From Burkholderiales bacterium (lineage in GTDB: Bacteria > Pseudomonadota > Gammaproteobacteria > Burkholderiales > SG8-39): 57,239 nt of DNA. The DNA lies in assembly GCA_020848075.1 (NCBI GenBank), contig JADLAV010000017.1:1-57239 (forward strand). The letters run 5' to 3'. The notes beneath the pieces are model-generated. The model was not told the origin of the DNA. It did no database searches and saw only the letters and a program-made list of their open reading frames with translations. Below, piece by piece: positions 49,006 to 57,239 of this stretch (position 1 is the stretch's first letter; every line of letters starts with the position of its first letter). The position numbers and the translations under genes are program-made.

Positions 49006-50826
49006 CTACCCCTGCTGCCAAGCCCGACGGCGGCGGCGCGGCGCCCCGCCGTCGCGGGGAGCGACCTCGACCACGCAGGTGTCCGCCGGTGCGGCATCGA
49101 GCACGACGTCGAACTCGCGCAGCTCGTCACGCCGAAACGCGTGCACGCGGACGCGGTCCCCGGGCCTCCGCCGCGCGATCAGCTGGGGAAAGGTCTTCGG
49201 CGTCGTTCGCAGCCCGTCGATCGCCGCGACGACGTCACCCGCCGCGAGCCCCGCCCGCTGCGCTGCGCCCCCGTCCAGCACGTGCGTGAGCTTGAGCTCT
49301 GAACCTTCGGTCTCGGTCCGGGCCCCGAAGCTCGCCTGCCCCGCGAGCTCCCGCGCGCCCTTCGCGGCTGCCCGTCCGCCGCGATCGGCAGGCGACTCCG
49401 CCGGCCGCTTCACGATCCGAAGCCCGACGCTCCTCAATGCGGCCGCGAGCGGCAGCTCCGCGGTCGTGCGCAGCGCGCGCTCGAAGAACGCGGCGAGGCG
49501 CAGCCCGGTGACGGCATCCGCGAGCCGCTCGAAGCCGTCTTCGGGCACCCCGCGGTCGGTCCGGCCATGCCGCTCCCACAGCGCGCGCATCACGTCGTCG
49601 AGCGACTTCCTCCCGCGGGTCCTGCGGCGGATCGCGAGGTCGAGACAAAGCGCGATCAGGCTGCCCTTGTTGTAGTAGCTGACGATCGCGTTCGGCGAGT
49701 TCTCGTCCAGGCGGTAGTACTTGATCCACGCATCCCAGCTCGATTCGGCCACCGTCTGGCGCAGGCGCCCCGGCGTGCGCGCGAGCGCGGTCGCGCTGCG
49801 GCCGAGGATCACGAGATAGTCCGCCTCCGTGATGAGGCCGGCGCGCCGAAGCGCGAGGTCGTCGTAGTACGACGTGACGCCCTCGAACGCCCACAGCAGC
49901 TCCGTGTAGTTCTCGGCCGAGAGATCGCTCGGCGCGAACGCGGCGGGCCGGATCCGCTTGACGTTCCAGGCGTGGAAGTACTCGTGGCTCGCGAGCCCGA
50001 GGAACGTCCGGTAGGCCTCGCCCGCATCGCGCACACCACGCCGCGGCAGGTCGTCGCGGCTGCACAGGAGTGCGGTCGACGCGCGATGCTCGAGGCCCCC
50101 GTAGCCTTCCCCGAGCGCGGTGACGAGGAACACGTAGCGATCCATCGGGGCAGGCTCGCCCCAGAACCGGATGTGCGTCTCGCACAGTCGCCTCAGGTCG
50201 CGCTCGAGCCGCGGCAGGTCGGCGTCTTGGCGACCGGTGAGCGCGATCTCGTGCGGCACGCCGCACGCCGTGAACCGTCCGAGCGCGAACGTGCCCATCT
50301 CGACCGGATGGTCGATCAGCTCCTCGTAGCCGGCGGCCGCGTACGTGCCGAAGCCGTACCGCGGCGCCCGCTTGCGCCGCATCGCGGTCGCCACGCGCCA
50401 CCCGCGATAGCGCGCCCCCCGCGGCGGGACGATCTCGACTTCGCACGGCGCGGCGTCATGGCCGACGACGCGCAGGAAGACGCAGGCGCCGTTGAAGAAC
50501 CCATGCGTGGTGTCGAGGTGCGCGCCGCGCACCGAGGCATCCCACGCATACACCTCGGCGGTCACGGTGAGCGGCCCGTCGCAGGGGTCGGCACGCCACG
50601 TGTGCTTGTCGAGCTTGCGCAGCCGCACCGGCCGGCGCCCGTGCCGGGCGCGGATCGTGACGACGTGGCGGGCAAACTCGCGCACCATGTAGCTGCCGGG
50701 AATCCACGCGGGCAGGACGAAGCGCTGGCCGGCGGGATCCGGCGCATCGACGGTGACGCTCACCTCGAAGAGATGCGCCTCGGGCGAGCGCGGGAAAATG
50801 CGGTAGCGGACCGTGCGCGCGGCCAT
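49006..50826 (-). CDS. M61 family metallopeptidase with PDZ domain
   Basis: This 606-residue glycyl-aminopeptidase-type enzyme has GGLEHRAST, the zinc motif HEYFHAWNVKRIRP (His281, Glu282, His285) and a third ligand Glu in TELLWAFEGVTSYYDDL. A PDZ domain lies near the C-terminus (GGAAQRAGLAAGDVVAAIDGLR), followed by an Arg-rich tail. No signal peptide is obvious. It is next to the truncated HtrA gene, 25 bases away. Confidence 0.93.
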   Translation of the reverse strand: MAARTVRYRIFPRSPEAHLFEVSVTVDAPDPAGQRFVLPAWIPGSYMVREFARHVVTIRARHGRRPVRLRKLDKHTWRADPCDGPLTVTAEVYAWDASVRGAHLDTTHGFFNGACVFLRVVGHDAAPCEVEIVPPRGARYRGWRVATAMRRKRAPRYGFGTYAAAGYEELIDHPVEMGTFALGRFTACGVPHEIALTGRQDADLPRLERDLRRLCETHIRFWGEPAPMDRYVFLVTALGEGYGGLEHRASTALLCSRDDLPRRGVRDAGEAYRTFLGLASHEYFHAWNVKRIRPAAFAPSDLSAENYTELLWAFEGVTSYYDDLALRRAGLITEADYLVILGRSATALARTPGRLRQTVAESSWDAWIKYYRLDENSPNAIVSYYNKGSLIALCLDLAIRRRTRGRKSLDDVMRALWERHGRTDRGVPEDGFERLADAVTGLRLAAFFERALRTTAELPLAAALRSVGLRIVKRPAESPADRGGRAAAKGARELAGQASFGARTETEGSELKLTHVLDGGAAQRAGLAAGDVVAAIDGLRTTPKTFPQLIARRRPGDRVRVHAFRRDELREFDVVLDAAPADTCVVEVAPRDGGAPRRRRRAWQQG

Positions 50827-50851
50827 CAGCACGGCACCCGCGCTCCGGCGA

Positions 50852-51403
50852 TCAACGGACCACCAGCGTGATGCGGTACTCGCCGCGCAGGAGCGAGAGC
50901 CGTACGGGGCGTTCGGTGCCGCGCATGGGCTTGAACAGCTCCGGAACGCTGCGCACGCGCGCGCGGTTCACGCCGATGACGAGATCGCCGGCGCGCAGCA
51001 CGCCGAGCTCGACCTCTTCGCCGACCGGGATCAGGCCGACGGCGATCTCCTGGGCGTCCTTGACGACGTGGTAGTTCGTGATCACCAGCCCCTTGGCTGC
51101 GTCCACGATCACGCCCGAGCCGGCCGCCTGCTCGCCCCGCGGCGGCCGGTCCGGCAAGTCGAAGAAGCGCCGGAAGAACGGATCGGCGAAGAGCGGGTTC
51201 TCTTCCGGGGTGCGCATCACCACCGGGATGTTCACGACCGCCGTTGTCACCTCGGCGAGCATGGGCGCGAGCGAAGGCAGCGGCTGTCCGCCGACCGCGG
51301 CCGGCAGCTGGGCGAACGCCGGCGTGCCCGCGGCCAGCGCACTGCCGGCCAGCGCTGCAGCCAGGAGGCTTCCCGAGATTCCGAACACCGTGCGACGCAT
51401 CAT
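50852..51403 (-). pseudogene. Internally deleted HtrA/DegQ-like protein, catalytic core lost
   Basis: The 183-residue product has a signal peptide (MMRRTVFGISGSLLAAALAGSALA), the DegQ-type N-terminus PLPSLAPMLAEVTTAVVNIPV, the strand SGVIVDAAKGLVITNYHVVKDAQEI with the catalytic His112, and then jumps at about residue 121 to GLIPVGEEVEL (late PDZ1) and at about 137 to LRAGDLVIGVNRARVRSVPELF (PDZ2). The segments with catalytic Asp and Ser (GNSGG) are missing. The frame is open throughout. Either two in-frame deletions made a remnant or a new small protein, or the assembly collapsed here. Confidence 0.75.
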
Positions 51404-51484
51404 ACGGCCAGGGCGCGCATTGTATGCGGAGCGGCGGCGCCGCGCCTCCTCGCCGTCCGGCGCGACATTCGCATCCGTCGCCCC

Positions 51485-52075
51485 TCACTTAAGGTCGGCC
51501 GGCGTGTCGATGTCCCGCAGCACGCCCGGATCGTCCACGTCGAGCATGACGACGAGATCGCGGTCGCGCTGCAGGATCTCGCGCGCGCCCGCATCGCCGA
51601 CCAGCGCCTCGAGCGCCGCGCGGTAGCGCGCCGCGAAGCCGACCGGATGCCCGCGCTCGCCGCGATGGCGCGGCGCTGCGATCGGCGCACCGGCGGCCAG
51701 TGCGTCGGCGACGCGGCGAATCGACGCCGGCGCGATGAAAGGCATGTCCGCGAGTGCGACGACCCACCCGGCCGCATCCGCGGTCGCGCGCACCGCATGC
51801 GCGAGCGAATGTCCCATGCCTGCGGCAGCATCGGGGCAGCGCGAGACCGTCACACCGGCATCGGCGAGCGCGCCCTCGAGCGCGGGGCTCCCGGGACGCA
51901 CGACCGCAACCACCGGATCGAGCGCTGCGCGCAGATTGCGAGCGGCGGCCGCGGCGATCGGCGCACCGTCCGGGAGCGGGTGAAGCAGCTTGTCGGATCC
52001 GAAGCGTGACGCGCTGCCGGCCGCGAGCAGGATGCCGACGATGCGGCCGCGCGCCGGAACGGCAGGCTCGTTCAC
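51485..52075 (-). CDS. mocA: Molybdenum cofactor cytidylyltransferase-like protein (MocA family)
   Basis: This 196-residue nucleotidyltransferase has the MobA/MocA signature GILLAAGSASRFGSDKLL, ALADMPFI and GERGHPVGF. MocA adds CMP to molybdopterin for enzymes of the xanthine oxidase family, fitting the xdhC and cox genes beside it. The start is a GTG. The gene follows xdhC by 43 bases on the same strand. Confidence 0.87.
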   Translation of the reverse strand: MNEPAVPARGRIVGILLAAGSASRFGSDKLLHPLPDGAPIAAAAARNLRAALDPVVAVVRPGSPALEGALADAGVTVSRCPDAAAGMGHSLAHAVRATADAAGWVVALADMPFIAPASIRRVADALAAGAPIAAPRHRGERGHPVGFAARYRAALEALVGDAGAREILQRDRDLVVMLDVDDPGVLRDIDTPADLK

Positions 52076-52118
52076 GGCACGTCCGAGCGCCGCGCCGCCC
52101 CGGAACCCGCGCTTCGCG

Positions 52119-53126
52119 TCAGCCTTCGGCGATGACGCAGCCGGCGGCGCTCTCCGCCTTCTCCGGCGCCACGAGCTCCGGCACCGTCACGCCGTGGCGC
52201 ACCGCGGTCATTTCGGCGAGGATCGCCACCGCGATCTCGGGCGGCGTCTTGCAGCCGAGGTTTAGGCCCACCGGCCCGCGCAGGCGCGCGATCTCCTCGG
52301 CGGAGAGGTCGAAGCCCCGGAGCCGCCTGCGCCGCGCGTCGCTGTTCCTCTTCGACCCGAGCGCGCCAACGTAGAACGCCGGCGACTTCAGCGCCTCGAG
52401 GAGCGCCGCGTCGTCGAGCTTCGGATCGTGCGTGACCGCGACGACCGCGCAATGGCCGTCGAGGTTCATCTGCTGCACCACGTCGTCGGGATAGCCGCGG
52501 TTCAGCGGCGCGCCGGGCACGCTCCACTCGTCGGCAAACTCCTCCCGCGGGTCGCAGACGGTCACGTGATAGTCGAGCGCCTGCGCGAACTGCGCGACAT
52601 AGCGCGACAGCTGCCCGGCGCCGATGATGAGCAGGCGCCACCGCGGCCCGTACACGGTCTTCAACACCTTGCCGTCGAACTCGAGCACGTCCGCCCAGTT
52701 GCCGGGCTCGAGCCGCGTCGCGCCGGTCTCCATGTCGAGAAAGCGGGCCGCGAGCTCGTGGCGCTCGACCATGCCGAGGAGGGTATCGATCTGCGAATCC
52801 TGCGACAGCGGCTCGAGCGCGAGCACGAGCGTGCCGCCGCAGGGCAGCCGGAAGCGCTCGGCCTGCTCCTTGGTGACCCCGTAGGTGATGACCCCGGGCC
52901 TTCCGGCCGCGAGCTTCCGCTCGCGCACCTTGTCGATGAGATCGTCCTCGACACAGCCGCCCGAGACCGAGCCGATCACGTGGCCGTCGTCGCGGATCAC
53001 CAGCATGGCGCCGACCGGACGCGGCGCGGAGCCCCACGTCCTCACCACCGTCACGAGCGTCGCGCCGCGGCCGGCTTTGACCCAGCTCGCCGCGCTCCGG
53101 ATGACTTCCAGATCGACGCTGTCCAT
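52119..53126 (-). CDS. xdhC: XdhC/CoxI family molybdenum hydroxylase maturation protein
   Basis: XdhC-type chaperones bind the molybdenum cofactor and help its sulfuration and insertion. The N-terminal XdhC domain has TVVRTWGSAPRPVGAMLVI and SVSGGCVEDD; the C-terminal Rossmann-like domain has LLIIGAGQLSRYVAQFA and GCKTPPEIAVAILAEMTAVRHG. The 335 residues are normal. It is divergent from coxSLM, whose enzyme it probably matures. Confidence 0.92.
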   Translation of the reverse strand: MDSVDLEVIRSAASWVKAGRGATLVTVVRTWGSAPRPVGAMLVIRDDGHVIGSVSGGCVEDDLIDKVRERKLAAGRPGVITYGVTKEQAERFRLPCGGTLVLALEPLSQDSQIDTLLGMVERHELAARFLDMETGATRLEPGNWADVLEFDGKVLKTVYGPRWRLLIIGAGQLSRYVAQFAQALDYHVTVCDPREEFADEWSVPGAPLNRGYPDDVVQQMNLDGHCAVVAVTHDPKLDDAALLEALKSPAFYVGALGSKRNSDARRRRLRGFDLSAEEIARLRGPVGLNLGCKTPPEIAVAILAEMTAVRHGVTVPELVAPEKAESAAGCVIAEG

Positions 53127-53159
53127 GGCTCACCTCGTTGTGCAGAGCGAGACCAAACC

Positions 53160-53165
53160 ATTTTA
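53160..53165 (-). promoter_or_regulatory. Possible -10 box of xdhC-mocA
   Basis: TAAAAT on the minus strand, about 35 bases before the xdhC start. The -35 region is poor. Confidence 0.3.
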
Positions 53166-53223
53166 CGCCGCGCGCCGGGCGCGTGCCATGTCGGAGGCCG
53201 CGGCGCCGCCTTTTCGGTCGCGG

Positions 53224-53253
53224 TTGCTTTTCGCGCACCCCATGGGCTAGGAT
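53224..53253 (+). promoter_or_regulatory. Candidate promoter of coxSLM
   Basis: TTGCTT (53224-53229) and TAGGAT (53248-53253) are separated by 18 bases, about 155 bases before coxS. Nothing else was recognised in the rest of the 53127-53410 gap. Confidence 0.4.
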
Positions 53254-53410
53254 TTGACCACTCCCGGCGGGCCCGTCCCGCGGCTCGCGCGCTTTCCCGA
53301 AACCCTGGGCAGAAGGAGGGTTTTCGCACCGTTTACCGGTCATCCGACCCGGCATTCGACGATGCCGCACCGCAACAAGATCGACTTTCGCTTGTCACTG
53401 AGGAGGAGAG

Positions 53411-53890
53411 ATGCCAGTCAAAGTGTCCATGACCGTGAACGGCAAGCCGGTCGCGGCCGAAGTGGAGGAGCGGACGCTCCTCGTCACCTTCATCCGGGAG
53501 GCCCTGCGCCTCACCGGCACCCACGTCGGATGCGACACGGCGCAGTGCGGCGCCTGCACCGTCCACATGAACGGCAACGCGGTGAAGGCGTGCAACATCC
53601 TCGCGCTGCAGGCCGAGGGCGCCAACATCCTGACGATCGAGGGCGTCGCCGCGACCGACGGCACGCTCCACCCGATGCAGGAGGCGTTCCGCGAGCATCA
53701 CGCGCTGCAATGCGGGTTCTGCACGCCCGGGATGGTGCTGAGCGCGATCGACCTCGTGAAGCGGCACCCCAATCCGACCGAGGCGGTCGTGCGCGCGGAG
53801 CTCGACGGCAACTTCTGCCGCTGCACGGGCTACCACAACATCGTGAAGGCAATCCTCGCGGCGGCCCCGAAGGTCGCGGCGATGCGCTAG
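53411..53890 (+). CDS. coxS: Molybdenum hydroxylase 2Fe-2S subunit (CoxS-like)
   Basis: This 159-residue electron-transfer subunit holds two [2Fe-2S] clusters: the plant-type cluster with [16 protein letters not shown] and a later Cys, and the helical C-terminal cluster with QCGFCTPGM and [16 protein letters not shown] precedes the ATG. It is first in the S-L-M operon. Confidence 0.94.
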   Translation: MPVKVSMTVNGKPVAAEVEERTLLVTFIREALRLTGTHVGCDTAQCGACTVHMNGNAVKACNILALQAEGANILTIEGVAATDGTLHPMQEAFREHHALQCGFCTPGMVLSAIDLVKRHPNPTEAVVRAELDGNFCRCTGYHNIVKAILAAAPKVAAMR

Positions 53891-53907
53891 AGCGAAAGGA
53901 TTCCGCC

Positions 53908-56268
<2,361 letters not shown>

Positions 56269-56288
56269 CGGGGCAAGGAGACGAGGAC

Positions 56289-57086
56289 ATGTACGCATTC
56301 ACCTATCAGAAGGCCGCGAGCGTCGCCGACGCCGCCGCGGCGCTCGCCAAGAACCCCGACGCGAAAGTGCTCGCCGGAGGCCAGAGCCTGATCGCGACGA
56401 TGAAGCTCAGGCTCGCCGCGCCGAAGACGCTGATCGACCTGGGCGGCATCGCGGAGCTACGCGGCATCAAGTCCGACGGCAAGAGCCTCGTCATCGGCGC
56501 GATGACCCGCCATGCGGAGGTCGTGTTCTCGGCCGACGTCAAGAAGGCGATTCCCGCGCTCTCGCATCTCGCGGGCGAGATCGGTGACCGGATGGTGCGC
56601 AACATGGGCACCCTCGGGGGGTCGCTCGCGCACAGCGACCCGGCCGCCGACTACCCGGCGGCGGTGCTCGGGCTCGGCGCGACCGTGGTCACCAACAAGC
56701 GCCAGATCGCGGCCGACGACTTCTTCAAGGGCCTCTTCGAGACGGCGCTCCAGCCGGGCGAGCTGATCACCTCGGTCTCGTTCCCGATTCCGAAGCGCGC
56801 GGGCTACGTGAAGTTCAAGCAGCCCGCGTCGCGCTTCGCGCTGGTCGGCGTGTTCGTGGCAGATACCGGCTCGGGCATGCGCGTCGCGGTCACCGGCGCG
56901 GGCCCGTGCGCGTTCCGGGTGCCCGAAATGGAGAAGGCGCTCGGCGGCAAGTTCGCCCCCGAGTCGGTCGCGAGCGTCAAGGTCCCGGCGAAGGGCCTGA
57001 ACTCCGACATCCACGCCTCGGCCGAATACCGCGCGCACCTCGTCACCGTGATGGCGAAACGCGCGGTGCAGGCGGCACTCGGTTAG
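56289..57086 (+). CDS. coxM: Molybdenum hydroxylase FAD subunit (CoxM-like)
   Basis: This 265-residue FAD-binding subunit has the flavin motifs VLAGGQSLIATMKLRLA and NMGTLGGSLAHSDPAADYPA, typical of CoxM. It starts 20 bases after coxL. No further cox accessory gene (coxD, coxE, coxG) follows inside the window; the repeats begin about 15 bases after the stop. Confidence 0.94.
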   Translation: MYAFTYQKAASVADAAAALAKNPDAKVLAGGQSLIATMKLRLAAPKTLIDLGGIAELRGIKSDGKSLVIGAMTRHAEVVFSADVKKAIPALSHLAGEIGDRMVRNMGTLGGSLAHSDPAADYPAAVLGLGATVVTNKRQIAADDFFKGLFETALQPGELITSVSFPIPKRAGYVKFKQPASRFALVGVFVADTGSGMRVAVTGAGPCAFRVPEMEKALGGKFAPESVASVKVPAKGLNSDIHASAEYRAHLVTVMAKRAVQAALG

Positions 57087-57100
57087 TTCCACGCGCTTAA

Positions 57101-57239
57101 GTCCCCTCCTTTTCAAGGAGGGGTGTCACGCGAAGCGTGACGGGGCGGTGTCTGTCCTGTCCCCTCCTTTTCAAGGAGGGGTGTCACGCGAAGCGTGACG
57201 GGGTGGTTTCGGCGCATCGCTCCAGCGCGCCAGCGGCAG
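57101..57239 (+). repeat. Dispersed double-hairpin repeat, two tandem copies (right end)
   Basis: Two nearly identical 50-base copies lie at 57101-57150 and 57159-57208, differing only in the GGGGCGGTG/GGGGTGGTT tail. Each holds the stem CCCCTCCTT/AAGGAGGGG and the stem GTCACGC/GCGTGAC. The tail to 57239 matches the reverse complement of 58-89. It may also end the coxSLM transcript. Confidence 0.88.

Overview
The window reads as a GC-rich chromosomal segment of a betaproteobacterium, probably Burkholderiales-like or an uncultured relative. The evidence is its gene neighbourhoods: exbB-exbD-lpxK-trm112-kdsB-adk, xseA/sodB, aceK/icd/cspA/clpS-clpA, coaBC-dut with radC-rpmB-rpmG, purN-rsmB, and glyA-nrdR-ribD-ribE are all typical of that class. 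No rRNA, tRNA, CRISPR array, insertion sequence or prophage gene was seen. Almost every base is in a recognisable gene, so this is mainly core chromosome with a few accessory insertions.

Layout. 1-242: dispersed hairpin repeats. 243-6363 (minus): a proton-pumping pyrophosphatase, adenylate kinase, and an envelope operon (exbB, exbD, lpxK, trm112, kdsB) with its own promoter. 6364-6800: a gene-free divergent region carrying an inverted pair of perfect DnaA boxes. 6801-15991: xseA, sodB, a DUF192 protein, aceK facing away from icd, then cspA and clpS-clpA. 16171-17785: a two-gene flavocytochrome c sulfide dehydrogenase set inserted among housekeeping genes. 17852-24848: dut, coaBC, radC, rpmB-rpmG, a fatty acid desaturase, and the translationally coupled purN-rsmB-PLD genes. 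25009-29820: thioredoxin, gluQ, two EamA exporters, a GalT-like nucleotidyltransferase and a thioesterase. 30133-30669: a phasin with a strong promoter and three repeated operator-like sites, implying polyhydroxyalkanoate storage. 30756-40858: a MoCF-domain protein, an EI24 membrane protein, hrpA, a degenerate EAL protein, riboflavin genes, nrdR and glyA.

41136-50826 is more accessory. It holds a two-component system resembling the 'proteobacterial dedicated sortase system' regulators but with no sortase, a Crp/Fnr regulator, a TPMT-like methyltransferase, a degenerate GGDEF protein, a PLP dehydratase, a phosphatase pair and an M61 peptidase. 50852-51403 encodes an HtrA-like protein that appears internally deleted and has lost its catalytic core. 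51485-57086 is a molybdenum hydroxylase locus: mocA and xdhC face away from a coxS-coxL-coxM operon whose large subunit has the form II (AYRGAGR) signature. The window then ends in the same hairpin repeat family as at its left end, in opposite orientation, as expected if a contig broke at dispersed repeats.

Together the accessory genes suggest an aerobe or facultative aerobe that stores PHA, oxidises reduced sulfur through flavocytochrome c, and has a molybdenum hydroxylase. Starts were moved from the longest ORF wherever conserved N-termini, Shine-Dalgarno sites or promoters favoured an internal ATG or GTG.
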